A stretch of 64,000 bases of DNA from Bemisia tabaci (GCF_918797505.1 NC_092801.1:2232001-2296000), one strand, 5' to 3'; counted from the stretch's first letter, positions 30,228 through 40,496 are shown. Numbers and translations are program-made. The notes: generated by a model not told the origin, from the sequence alone.

Positions 30228-30691
30228 CTGCCGTGCTAAGGAAGAACGCCGTACAAACATTCAAGAGTTGCCACATTTCACTAAATAAAACATGTATTTA
30301 TTACAACATGAATGCATATTATTACTTGATATTTTTAGATCACTGAAAAAAAAAACACACATTGAATCTAGAGTTTAGACTCTTGAAAACATTGACAAGA
30401 AAAAATACCCTTGATTCAATCAGATTTTTGCTTAAATCAAAAGGAAATCCGCTCAAATTAGGAGGCTTGGTTCTTGATCTAAAGCAAAAATCCGCTTGAA
30501 TCAAGAGTATGTTTTTTTGTCGATGTTTTTAAGAGTCTGGACTCTAGATCCAATGTGTTTTTCTTCCAGTGATACTTTAGATTAAATTGCGTACAAAATT
30601 GTCCGAAAATTTGGGAGGAGAATATTCAAAATTTTCCAAGTAAAGTCAGTTTTTACGAGAAGCGCTTTATACGGCGTTCTTAGCACGGCAG
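30228..30691. mobile_element. MITE family D, copy D6, split by A7, 4-bp duplication
   Basis: Outer ends CTGCCGTGCTAAGGAAGAAC and GCGTTCTTAGCACGGCAG, with perfect TATA on both sides (30224-30227 and 30692-30695). Element A7 sits in the middle. The right half (TTTAGATTAAATTGCG) is the inverse of the matching part of D5. Confidence 0.9.
30341..30571. mobile_element. MITE family A, copy A7, nested in D6
   Basis: 231 bp, ends CACTGAAAAAAAAAAC and TTCTTCCAGTG. Flanked by AT (30339-30340 and 30572-30573) within D6 sequence. It inserted after D6 was in place. Confidence 0.9.
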
Positions 30692-30695
30692 TATA

Positions 30696-31424
30696 GTCGG
30701 CATACTAGAGAATCGTGCGTTATCCTCCCGTGGCGTGGCGTAAAATGCAACAAAATATCCTCTTAAAAATTGTGGCGATCCCTTCCGCAACACCAGGCGC
30801 TCGGTGGAAATCATACCAAACCAAGGAGAGAAGAACAGCTGAGGCGGGTTTCGGACGAGGGGTACCCGCGCCGACGAATCGCGGTGGGAGTCGCCGCGCA
30901 GGCGTCCCGGCGCTCGGGGAGCCGCGTCGCGACGCCTTTCAGGTCCGCCTTCCACGGGGCACCGCTCCGTTATTGGTCCGCGCAACTGCGGAGGTGGAGC
31001 GTCGGACCGCGCTCGCGGCCGGATCCGAGAGGAGGCAGATTTAGACCATGCTTCAATACAACACCACTAAAGTGTAAGTTCAGGAAAAAGCGTAGGGTAG
31101 AATAATTCCAGAAGAAGTTTGATAAGTTTGAAGGACGCTTATGACAAAATTCCGCAATAGTTGCATTTGGGGGGGGGGGGGGTCTGTAAACATTTCCGTG
31201 AGAATGAGTGTTAAAGAAATAAGCTGAAGTCTACGGTTTTATTAAAACTGTTACCACGACTTGAGTTTCGCTGTTATGCAAATTCGAGAAAATTGACTTT
31301 TATATTGAGGGCACATGAACATCCCAGGAATACTCATTTTGCACTGCTGAAAGCTGTGAAATTGCTGAAAGTTTTCGAAGCTGTCAAGATTCGTTTCGCG
31401 ACAATTTGACTTGAGCACTGTTGA
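30696..31424. other. CpG-rich island and unassigned DNA
   Basis: About 30780-31040 is one of the most CpG-dense islands of the window. Long frames on both strands here are expected from GC richness. Its position 0.4 kb upstream of the next candidate coding tract would suit a promoter, but no core promoter motif is evident. A G12 run lies at about 31170. Confidence 0.35.
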
Positions 31425-31954
31425 TTGAAAGAAGTACTTGATACCTTTGTGCCACCTTTGGCAAATTGTGTCCACCAACACCGTGCACAGCAAATCAACA
31501 TGCCGATAACTACCGATGGGAGGTCAGCCCGCTCAAAGCACGAGCTTTATCAAATGAGGAAAATCAAAGTCTCTCCTCCTACAAATAATTCCTCTCACAG
31601 TCTCACACCATTCTGCAACTCCCCTCGACAGTTCAATTACGCGATCAGGATCCACGGAAATGGACACAGTCTGGGGCAGCCAGCAACTCATCCTCGCGAT
31701 CTACGAACGACGGCACCGGATTACAGAAGACGCAAACAAGGACAAAGAAAAGTTAACAACAGGATGAAATCCGACGTCCACGGCCAACGCGTGGGAAATC
31801 AACATTATCAGCGGCCTGCAAAAACACACACCACACACACATACATACCACCGCACAGACAGAAGTTGAATATCTCAATTTCACCTGATATTTACTCTAC
31901 ACCAATGCCCCACAGGGCACCGCAAGTAGGATTCGCGGTTTTTGGTGCTGAACG
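31425..31954 (+). CDS. Candidate exon, His/Pro/Arg-rich, product unknown
   Basis: An open frame of 176 codons ends at a GTAAGC donor (31955). Composition is rich in His, Pro, Arg, Ser and Asn with no hydrophobic core, as in an intrinsically disordered region; a basic patch (DYRRRKQGQRK) is central. There is no recognisable domain. An ATG at 31425 and another at 31500 are possible starts. Three tandem repeats of about 200 bp follow in what would be intron or 3' sequence. Confidence 0.35.
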
Positions 31955-32004
31955 GTAAGCCGCTTTAGTCAAAGTAAATTTTCTGGAAGATGGCAAATTT
32001 TCTC

Positions 32005-32603
32005 AAAGATGGCTGTATGTATATGAATTCGGTAATGCTTTGAAGTAGGCATCCAGTCTCCTTTCTCGTTTCACCGTTCCTTAGCTGGAAGTTTTTTTTT
32101 GTTTAACAAAATGTACAATAAAAACGGCAAGTCTACAAATGTTTCTGCTCTTTTTTTAAACTCTCAGTTTCCTTGTTCTTTATTTTTGATTCTTCAAAGA
32201 CCCACAAAGATGGCTGTATGTATATGAATTCGGTAATGCTTTGAAGGAGGCATCCAGTCTCCTTTCTCGTTTCACAGTTCCTTAGCTGGAAGTTTTTTTA
32301 TTAACAAAATGTACAATAAAAACGGCAAGTCTACAAATGTTTCTGCTCTTTTTTTTTAACTCACAGTTTCCTTGTTCTTTATTTTTGATTCTTCAAAGAC
32401 CCACAAAGATGGCTGTATGTATATGAATTCGGTAATGCTTTGAAGGAGGCATCCAGTCTCCTTTCTCGTTTCACAGTTCCTTAGCTGGAAGTTTTTTTAT
32501 TAACAAAATGTACAATAAAAACGGCAAGTCTACAAATGTTTCTGCTCTTTTTTTTAACTCACAGTTTCCTTGTTCTTTATTTTTGATTCTTCAAAGACCC
32601 ACC
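32005..32603. repeat. Three tandem copies of a roughly 200-bp unit
   Basis: Units begin AAAGATGGCTGTATGTATAT at 32005, 32206 and 32405, and end TGATTCTTCAAAGACCCAC. Copies two and three are almost identical; the first differs at a handful of positions and in T-run length. Each holds CAATAAAAACGG. The unit is found nowhere else in the window. Confidence 0.9.
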
Positions 32604-33174
32604 TTCTTCAAGACACACTTGAGGATATTTAAATATAAGTGTGAAATTTTCAGGGAAGTAGCATGCTAGAGGTAGCATTACAAAATTAACACAGCGCTAA
32701 TTAATCAAAGTGAATATTTGAGTCGTATTGGTGGATGAAAACAATAAAAATTCAATGCTGCGCCCGACTTTTCATCAAAGACTAGAGAGTAGGTAGTTGT
32801 GCTAAAAAATGTTTTTCCTTTTACAGAATGTTACAGTACGGATCCATCCATAAATTATGCGATTACATTTGTTCCCTTTTTCAAACAATAAACTCTTCCT
32901 TTAAAAGCACTGATAATCAGTCGCGTAGAAAGAAGAAAAAATTTGTAATAGTTAGCCTATAGCCAACTGAAAAAATCGTGCAGAAATCTTACTCCAAACG
33001 GAATGACACTTTGAAAACCTACAGAATTAAAAAGTTCCTTCACCGAAAGGTTTCATCTTGTGTTCCTTACTTCCATATACCGAAGAAGTGGAATACGAAT
33101 TACTGTGCTGTGTGATTATCGACGTTTAAACGTGTTGGCACTAAATATTGGTTACCATAATTACCTCCGAATAC
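32604..33174. other. Unassigned AT-rich DNA
   Basis: No gene or repeat recognised between the tandem repeats and the zinc-ribbon ORF. Confidence 0.3.
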
Positions 33175-33737
33175 ATGAAAGATATCATGGTTGTCCGGCA
33201 CCTGGAAGCCGCCTGTTCCTCGGCCGCGACAACTGTCACGCGGCGCATCTGTGCGGTGTGCGGCAAGCCGATTTACGGTGCTATTCGCCGCCACGCATCC
33301 TCCGACTACATCTGCTCGAGATGTTACAACAGCTCCCGGCCACCGAAACCGAGATGCGTGACATGCCAGAAATTAATGTACCACGAGAAGCGGCAAGTCC
33401 CCATAGAGGATCGTGCACCGGGCTCCTCGGCCGTACAGTACGAGCACGTCGTCTGCTTCCGGCGGAGAAAACTGTCACGCGGCGCATCTGTGCGGTGTGC
33501 GGCAAGCCGATTTACGGTGCTATTCGCCGCCACGCATCCTCCGACTACATCTGCTCGAGATGTTACAACAGCTCCCGGCCACCGAAACCGAGATGCGTGA
33601 CATGCCAGAAATTAATGTACCACGAGAAGCGGCAAGTCCCCATAGAGGATCGTGCACCGGGCTCCTCGGCCGTACAGTACGAGCACGTCGTCTGCTTCCG
33701 GCGGAGAAAGCTGAGGAGCCAACATCCCCCGATATAA
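33175..33737 (+). pseudogene. Zinc-ribbon protein ORF disrupted by a 239-bp tandem duplication
   Basis: A short cysteine-rich protein. From an ATG at 33175 the first frame encodes three CxxC pairs: CAVC, CSRC (17 residues later) and CVTC (11 residues later), a treble-clef or zinc-ribbon-like arrangement, with an Arg/Lys-rich tail (VVCFRRRKL). The coding segment 33231-33469 is repeated almost exactly at 33470-33708. Because 239 is not a multiple of three, the first frame leaves register at 33470 and stops at 33600, while the second copy is in frame with the longer ORF that ends at 33737. Composition is GC-rich against AT-rich surroundings. CCGCCCTCAGGCGG just after the stop could form a hairpin, and AATAAA signals follow near 33860. 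A functional protein would need one copy only. Family not identified. Confidence 0.6.
33231..33708. repeat. Near-identical 239-bp tandem duplication
   Basis: Unit starts AACTGTCACGCGGCGCATCT at 33231 and 33470. The copies are essentially identical, so either the duplication is very recent, it is polymorphic, or it is an assembly artefact. Confidence 0.9.
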
Positions 33738-34005
33738 CCGCCCTCAGGCGGTCCCGGGGTTTTCTTAAGTTAAGTTTCTGTAATTAAGTATTGCTATCGT
33801 CTTTTGAATAATTATGTCAACATGTAAATCTGAATAACTTACCGAATATATTTCAAAAATAAAAATAAAATATTTACCTTCGAGTGTCGAATGATGACAT
33901 CTGCGTGCTCGCTAATTACTTTCATAGATTTAACACAATGGTCGGGAAGTTACTCTTTTGACGCAAATTTTGCCTAATTTATCTATGTTTACTCATGTGC
34001 CTTTT
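33738..34005 (+). other. Probable 3' untranslated DNA with polyadenylation signals
   Basis: AT-rich sequence after the zinc-ribbon stop, with AATAAA-type signals at about 33859-33870. No other feature. Confidence 0.4.
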
Positions 34006-34010
34006 GTTGG

Positions 34011-34352
34011 TTGCCGTTATCAGTCAGATGTGTGTGCTTTGGATTGACAACCTCGGCGACTCTATCATGGCTTCATTCAACTGCAGTTATGTTGCAGTTC
34101 GATGCAGTTCGGGCGGAATTAAGTGACAACTTTTTGCTACATGTTAAGGAAGCTGATCGAATCAAAATTGAGCCGCTCCGCCGGTATGAAAAATTGAAGG
34201 CACAGAACATTCCAGCCCAACCTATCCCAATCATAATTGAGTCGTACCCTACCTCCGCAACCGGAGAAATTGAACTCAATAATGTCAGGCACGCCTGCAA
34301 ACTCCACGGCGGAGGCAGTTCTTGCTTTAAAATCTTTCACATATTCAATTAG
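34011..34352 (+). CDS. Candidate exon, product unknown
   Basis: The part from about 34110 to 34330 reads like a charged protein segment (LLHVKEADRIKIEPLRRYE, then NIPAQPIPIIIESYP). Several potential acceptors (TGCAG at 34083, 34093 and 34104) precede it. The end runs into the first copy of a 131-bp repeat, which supplies the stop. No domain recognised. Confidence 0.35.
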   Translation: MPLSVRCVCFGLTTSATLSWLHSTAVMLQFDAVRAELSDNFLLHVKEADRIKIEPLRRYEKLKAQNIPAQPIPIIIESYPTSATGEIELNNVRHACKLHGGGSSCFKIFHIFN

Positions 34353-34604
34353 CAGTGCCCTAAAACAGTAGAAGTTGTGTGGATGATCTTACAAAGAAAT
34401 ATCTACAAAACGCATACCATTCATGATTGCGAAGCTATAAGCCCACAATTTGCCACTATTGCAGTCGATATAGATTCAATTAGCATTGCCCTAAAACAGT
34501 AGAAGTTGTGTGGATGTTCATATAAAGAAATATCTATAAAATGCACACCATTCATGATTGCAAATCAATGAGCCCACAAGTTGCCACTATTGCAGTCGAT
34601 ATAG
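34343..34604. repeat. Two tandem 131-bp repeats
   Basis: Units beginning ATTCAATTAGCAGTGCCC at 34343 and ATTCAATTAGCATTGCCC at 34474, each ending GCAGTCGATATAG. About ten differences between copies. Confidence 0.85.
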
Positions 34605-34778
34605 GTCTGTAGTAGCATATCTCCTGTAATTATGAATAATGGTTAAAATAATGGTAATAATGGTTTAAAAGAAACCTTAAGTGGTTTTAAAGGAACCTAA
34701 GTTTCTTTTAAAATCTTCAACCATTAACTGGATTTCGATTCTGATCATATACTTCCCTTGTTTCAGATCTGATCCATC

Positions 34779-35216
34779 ATGGGTGAAAGCACTTTGAAAC
34801 TGACTCGGCGTCTCCGACCGTACCATCTCAATTATGGAACTGGTATTACAGATCCTTATGTTAAAGAGGTTTTCAAACAACGGCTCGATAAAGAGACTCT
34901 GGAACGACTGACCGAATATACTTCTGGCATGTACTGCGAAGAGTTACACTTCAAAAGTCTGCGCAACTACGACAGGCCCATGTCCGAAGATGACAAGCAC
35001 AGCAACGCTTCGATCAACCATCCTTCGTTCGACCCTGCTGATTATGTCTTTTTTCCGTATTATAATTCATACCTTTTGTTATTGAATATTTTCCTATTAA
35101 ATTCAAAAGATAAGCATGGTGGGAATACGAGAAAATTGTTTACTACATGTAGCAAAGGTGTAACACTTCTCCGCAATGTATGCTCTTGTGGACTATGGTT
35201 TGAAGAGGACAATTGA
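34779..35216 (+). CDS. Candidate terminal exon, product unknown
   Basis: An acceptor-like CCCTTGTTTCAG precedes an ATG at 34779; the frame is open for 145 codons. The first 90 codons have protein-like composition (LRPYHLNYGTGITDPY, KQRLDKETLERLTEY, CEELHFKSLRNYD) and the remainder becomes hydrophobic and less convincing. A TGA lies in frame shortly upstream, which supports the ATG as a true start with 5' untranslated sequence in the exon. AATAAA at about 35337 may be its polyadenylation signal. Family not recognised. Confidence 0.4.
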   Translation: MGESTLKLTRRLRPYHLNYGTGITDPYVKEVFKQRLDKETLERLTEYTSGMYCEELHFKSLRNYDRPMSEDDKHSNASINHPSFDPADYVFFPYYNSYLLLLNIFLLNSKDKHGGNTRKLFTTCSKGVTLLRNVCSCGLWFEEDN

Positions 35217-35928
35217 CTATCGTGATATCGTATGTGTGTCATTTTAAATGTGTCCGAAATGGATTCATATTTATGTGATAAACGCGCTTTTCTGGAATGA
35301 GATGCTGAGTTGGGACGTAACTCAGAAGTACTGTCAATAAATTTTATTTTTCATCGCTTCTTCCTGCTTCCTTTTGTGTTTATCCGGCCCGGTTTGTCTG
35401 CAATTCTCTTCCGTAAAGAAATTGTCATCTTTGAAATGTGATATCCCACATGGATATTGATTTAAACTAAGTAAATGTCGCGGTAATGGGAGAGAGACAT
35501 GACATGAGGGATTCGGTTGCGCGCTCAGCCGCCGCCGCCGATAATTCTAATTGCCAATATTTTTGGCTCAAAAAATCAAGCAAAAAATAATCTATATCTT
35601 GTGGATCTGCTTTTTGTTATTTGAACAAAATCATTTCAGTAATCGCTTATCGGTCTCTGTAACAGTGCGCACGTGTTTCTGCAACGCTCCTCAAATCGTG
35701 GAATGTACGCCGGTTAAACGCGGAAATTATTTTGTTGCAATATATAGATATGTGCAGAATGTCCTCAACTACCTAATGAAACAGTGTTTTTTGCAAAATT
35801 TTTGAGCAAAGTGAACTTTTTTTAGCAAATATAAGACTGATTAGTGCCGGTTCATTTCAGTAATCGTCGAAGGAAAGTGAAAATCTCAGTTGGTGACTGG
35901 TGGCACTATTTCTGATCTTGAATTGGAC
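35217..35928. other. Unassigned DNA
   Basis: Includes the AATAAA site noted for the preceding ORF and a GCCGCCGCCGCCG run near 35529. No gene recognised. Confidence 0.35.
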
Positions 35929-35965
35929 TGAGTTAAGCAGAGAGGAACCAACCCACATTTTCACA
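35929..35965. mobile_element. Family M end fragment
   Basis: TTGGACTGAGTTAAGCAGAG followed by AGGAACCAACCCACATTTT matches the left end of family M. It lies at the left border of the coding relic that follows. Confidence 0.5.
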
Positions 35966-35984
35966 CACAAAAAATCAAAATATT

Positions 35985-36372
35985 TATATCCCCCGTGACT
36001 ATGTGAAACACACTGTTGAAGCCCGAAAGAAGCCATGTTCGTATGACGTGGAATACATTGACTACAATTTTATCCTAGATTTTGACAAACTTCATTACTA
36101 TGATTCCATCCGTCCTGGTCAAAAGCCAGGCGATCCTGTAGTGAATGACATCCAATGCCTCTAATACTGTCCGGATGGAAAAATGTATTTTAAACTAAAT
36201 TTAGATGACTCATTCGAAGAATTTCCATCAAATCGTCCAATAACATTGAAGAGTGATCCCCCCAACCTATGGTCCTTGCGTCTGTCAATTCCAAAGTCAA
36301 GATCTGCAGGATCTTAAAGCTGTCAGCCCAATAGATTACCACCAATTTTATAATAATTTGCCCACTTGTTGA
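35985..36372 (+). pseudogene. Decayed ORF of an unnamed, probably repeat-associated insect protein
   Basis: A protein-like reading starts YIPRDYVKHTVEARKKP and continues through DVEYIDYNFILDFDKLHYYD, RPGQKPGDPVVNDIQ, a stop (TAA at about 36162), then YCPDGKMYFKL. A frame change near 36265 is needed to continue with QDLQDLKAVSPIDYHQFYNN. The pattern of a Y/F-rich beta-type core ending in a DYHxFYxNLP motif recurs, as far as I recall, in many unnamed insect proteins thought to be linked to mobile elements. At least one stop and one frameshift mark it as dead. Confidence 0.5.
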
Positions 36373-36458
36373 TTGGTGATTGTGCAGGTATGCAGGAGCG
36401 CATTTGCTACTAAATGATTGTTCACCTGATTTTGTCTACTGCCTAATACTGTACCTGG

Positions 36459-36713
36459 CGACGGTGAAACTACCAAACCACCTTTCTCGGTTTGCGACGT
36501 TGCAGATTTCCTGTCATACTTTATTTTTTGAATGAAAAACTACTCAAAATCAATTCTCGAAAACTTCTGTGATTTTCTTCTTCTCTGATCGAAGAAAACT
36601 CTGTGTAAACTTCAAGGAATGATATTCATTTGTTATCCATAAAAAAAATAAAATGGGAGAGGAGATTCTTAGACACCGCAAACGAGAAGCGCAGTCTGGT
36701 AGTTTCACTGTTG
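36459..36713. mobile_element. MITE family B, copy B2 (inverted orientation)
   Basis: Starts CGACGGTGAAACTACCAAAC and ends GGTAGTTTCACTGTTGAT. TGTCATACTTTATTTTTT sits at the left, the reverse of its place in B1 and B3. 255 bp. It abuts M2. Confidence 0.8.
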
Positions 36714-36966
36714 ATGGACTGAATTAAGCAGAAAGAAACCAACGCACATTTTGGGAAAAATTGAGTTATGAGTGGTTTTGAACTCAACCACTGCTCTACT
36801 ATCCATCGCCAAAAATTCGAAGTTTTTGTTGGAGCAAATTTTACAGAAATTGAACTTTAAGTTTATCTTTTACACTGAGTCTTATGCAGGAGCTAAACTT
36901 TAAACCTCTTTTTCTCGGTTCGATCCCGATGTGGCTTGGTTCCTTTCTGTTTAACTCCATCCAATT
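36714..36966. mobile_element. MITE family M, copy M2
   Basis: Ends ATTAAGCAGAAAGAAACC and GGTTCCTTTCTGTTTAAC. The interior differs from M1. GGTTCGATCCC near 36918 resembles a tRNA B box but lies inside this element. Confidence 0.65.
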
Positions 36967-37816
36967 ATCCCTAATCGAACCGTGGATTCACTTCGAGACT
37001 TGTTGGCATCTTGCTAGTTGCTCAAGATTTGGTTCCCGAATTTCCCGGAGTACGAAACAATTTTCACGTAAGATTTTAAAAAGGAAATTATCCAGGATTT
37101 TTTTTTGTTTTGGTTTTCGGTGTTGGTTTGAGCTAAAACCTGATAGTGCCCAGGCACTGCCCTGAGGGTATCCGGGCAGATTCCCATGGTCCAGATTCCG
37201 AAAACCCGCTCTATCTCGGCGACTGCATCTTTACAGCCCGAGTTCGCGCGAAACGCTGATAAATTAAGTGAGACGTTCAAGGATCGCGCCCTGGATCTCG
37301 AAATCCTGCTTCCTGCGGTGGAGCACCCCAGGGTCCAAACCCGTATCCCGGATCGAAAACCAAGCATCTCCACCGCGACATGGTCCCTGTCTGTCATGTA
37401 TTTAGACGTGTCTTAGAGCCCAGGTCACGAAGTGGATAGTTCCTGCGCGCCCACTTTCACTCTCTCGTCCTTCTCGGGAGGACGGGCCACGGGGTCAGCG
37501 ATCAATAGACCCTCGGGAGGCCGCGGGCCGGGCGTCCCAACATGAACCGTAATATCCCTTTATTGTCTGTCTCGAGATAAAGGCTCATTGACAAAACATT
37601 GACAGTTTCCACCGTAAAACACTGAGGCTCCGCTAATACATCAACGGTGACGTATGCGCGTGCACACTCGAGATTAGTGTTGCCGAATGAGTCTTTGGAA
37701 GAGCGGAACACAGTTTCTTTCTTTCTTTTTTTTTTTAACGACTTTATTGCTTTATTGTAAAAAATATATACATATTTTTTTTTTACAAAAGATGACCTGA
37801 AGTAAGTATATGTAAT
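36967..37816. other. GC-rich island and unassigned DNA
   Basis: About 37150-37510 is GC-rich without recognisable domain on either strand. Flanks are AT-rich, with T- and A-runs at 37720-37790. Confidence 0.35.
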
Positions 37817-38185
37817 ACAAGGAGAAAAAAACCTCGTGCGTGGGACCCGAAGTTTAAATCATATGGATCTCTGAAATTTTCAAATTGAACACTTTTTCAT
37901 CTGAACACTTTAGGTCTAGCTGTCGAGGACCGAATCACACATCTGAAACTTTAGTTCTTACATCTGAAGTACTTCAGTTTTCACATCCGAAAAACTTCGA
38001 TTCTCACAACCGAAAAACTTTGGTTCTCACATCTGAAGTACTTCAGATGTGAAAACCAAAGTTTCAGATGTGTGATCCAAACCTCGACAGCTAGACTTAA
38101 AGTGTTCAGATGCTCAATCTGAAAACTTCAGAGATCCATATGACCTAAACTTCGGGCCCCACGCAAGAGGTTTTTTTCTCCGTGT
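37817..38185. mobile_element. Long palindromic element L with internal short repeats
   Basis: 369 bp. Ends GGAGAAAAAAACCTCGTGCG and GAGGTTTTTTTCTCC; arms of about 150 bp pair through GGGACCCGAAGTTTAAATC and TAGCTGTCGAGG. The interior is a run of ACATCTGAAGTACTTCAG-type repeats of about 25 bp. No coding capacity. Confidence 0.8.
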
Positions 38186-38727
38186 GGGATAAAGAGGAAG
38201 TCTAAAATAGAAGGAAGTAGTAAGAGGAAAGGCATCGTAACATTTAGGTATATAATTATAATAAAAACGAATATTTCCATTCCTTCAATTTTGTGGTTAT
38301 AAGTTGAGATTAGTATCATTCATGATTATCACGCGATAGTTTTCTGTCGAATTTCTTTTCGCTCCTGTCGAGTAAAAGTGACAACTGAAGTTCAACTGCA
38401 TTGAAGTTTCGGCGATAATTCATACCATAATAAACTAGACATCAGCCGATAAGTAGGGTTCACTTTTTCTACCCTTGCGTTTAAGTCTCCAGGATAATTG
38501 TATTGTATTGGAAATATAATATATTTAATAATGTGTACTGTATGTGTATATTGTATTATATAACAAGGATCTATTACTTCTATTCCAAATCTATAAATAA
38601 CATATGTGCCTGTGGAATCTCTATGCGAAGTTGGCCACTTCCAAACAAATTCATCAGTGCCGTTGTGTTCCTCAAAAAGCATTGAATATCTTGGTAGTTC
38701 TTAAAAACGCTGAAGGCAGTCCATGTA
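38186..38727. other. Unassigned AT-rich DNA
   Basis: A short motif CTTGCGTTTAAGTCTCC near 38477 recurs, with changes, near 54494 and 55226, suggesting another dispersed repeat whose ends I could not set. Confidence 0.35.
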
Positions 38728-38850
38728 TGGACGTATTTCTGCCAAACGGAACTATGTGCATCAAGACAGGAGCCCTGAGACCCATAAGAATATACGCATG
38801 ACAGGGCTCACGTCATAATGCACATAGTTCCGTTTGGCAGGAATACGTCA
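38728..38850. mobile_element. Short palindromic element H, copy H1
   Basis: 123 bp. TGGACGTATTTCTGCCAAAC and GTTTGGCAGGAATACGTCA are inverted ends; arms run through GGAACTATGTGCATCA. The near-identical copy H2 lies at 56.8 kb. Confidence 0.85.
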
Positions 38851-39300
38851 ATTTGAAGTACGGATTTTGACAACCAGAATCGATTCCTGCCGTAAATCAG
38901 TCACGAGGAGATGAATGAGTGTTTTTTATAATACCCTCGTTCAAGAAAGGGTGTAAACGTACAGGTGGGCAAAAATATGGAATCTGATGGAGGCGCGGGG
39001 GGGGGGGGGGGGGGGGGGGCTGGAGTTCAGCTTTGGTTTGAGAAGTCAGCATTGTTGATGGAGAGGCATGATCGAAGAAACCAGGTCTCCTGGGCTACTC
39101 GGATGCGGCACTGCCGATTCGACACGAAATCGGGTTTTGCAAAAGTTAAGAAAGTATGCTCTGCGATTGGCAGTGTTCCTCCCCCAACCTATAAGAGACC
39201 TTTCTTTATCTGAATGCCTGATTTTACCATTTGCTTGTTTAATATTATTTGTTCTATGACAATATAAATTATTTTTATATTTTCAAGATGTCTACTTAAC
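38851..39300. other. Unassigned DNA with a G-run
   Basis: A run of about 20 G at 39000-39019. Nothing else recognised. Confidence 0.35.
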
Positions 39301-39549
39301 CAGGCTGGCGAAGAATCAGTGCTTTCACAGTACTCTTCCAGTCCATTCCCAAGAAATCCAGTACTTTTTCAGTACCTCCAATTGACGAAATCCGAAAATT
39401 TTCAAAAATTTGAATTTCTCGCTCGAATTGCGACAAAAATGACTGAAATTCCGGATCCTGTCGCGAAATTCCGCACTTATTCAGTACTTCCGGACCGCCC
39501 TTAAAAAATCAGTACCATTCCCGGAAATTCCAGACTTGTACACACCCTG
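39301..39549. mobile_element. MITE family S, copy S2
   Basis: CAGGCTGGCGAAGAATCAGT to CTTGTACACACCCTG. Collinear with S1 including CAGTACCTCCAA and CGGACCGCCCTTAAAAAATC. 249 bp. Confidence 0.75.
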
Positions 39550-40496
39550 GTCAGTATCGATAGTGTTAAGATGTGTAGCATTTGATAAAATAAATACCAT
39601 AAGAATGAAATGATCCTCTAATTCAAAATATGGCTTTATTAGAATAATTAATCTGATTTTCCCGAGGAACCGAAATCGGCAACGCTGCAGAGGCGAGTCC
39701 GCTGGGGGTCCGGTGGGGCTACCCGAAAACATTTTCAGGATACTGGGACCTCCCGTGCTGGCCGGGTCCCTATTAGCGGGATGTGACAGTAGCTTGTCTC
39801 AACAGCCGTGCGAAATCCATTGTCTTCCGCCAGGAGGAGCCACCTTCTTCTTCCTCGATTGTCTCTAATTACGATCCTATTATCCCGCCATTTTTTACAT
39901 AATTGCGCCTTGGATGCATTCGCCTCGGACAACTGCGGCGGGACAATGGGCCACGCTTAGCACACCCTTTTGTCCGCGGTAATTAGCATTGTCTCCGGCT
40001 CTTTCTCGCCCCGAGTGTTGGTTATACAGCTCCTTTGACGCGTCCTCATTATTTGTTGCCAGCTTCTGTTCGCTGGAATACTCGCTCAATCGCTCGCGCG
40101 ATTCGCTCCGCAAGGTGAGGTCCCATTCGCGCGTGCGGGGCTTCGAAAGCGAAAGTGACTCGGCTGTGGTGGATTTGGTGCACGTGTAGTTAAATCTGAA
40201 CCAGTCAGGGTTGCCACAAAATTTCGAGAATGACATTTCACTGATTTCCCGAACACATTTGAGTAAAATTCCTTGACAATTGAAGATATGCTATAAGGCA
40301 AAATAAACATGCTTGAAATATTTCTCACGTAAAATGTGTTACTCTAAACGTCAAATGAATTCTAAAGAGCTGATAAAGGCGAATGAACAATTTTTCCTAA
40401 CACTTTCGTCATTTTCCCTTGGCATTTATAGATTTTCCCATACTGTTTCAAACCCGACGATTCCCGGTTCAATTCCGGAGGTAGGAAAAAAAAACA
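39550..40496. other. CpG-rich island and unassigned DNA
   Basis: About 39760-40170 is GC-rich with TAATTA-type motifs (CTAATTACGATCC, GGTAATTAGC) embedded, the kind of mix found in conserved non-coding regulatory DNA of insects. This is only suggestive. No protein domain. Confidence 0.35.

Noticed and set aside
36910..36935. GGTTCGATCCC, a tRNA B-box-like motif
   Set aside because: No A box at the right distance and no cloverleaf; it lies inside MITE copy M2.
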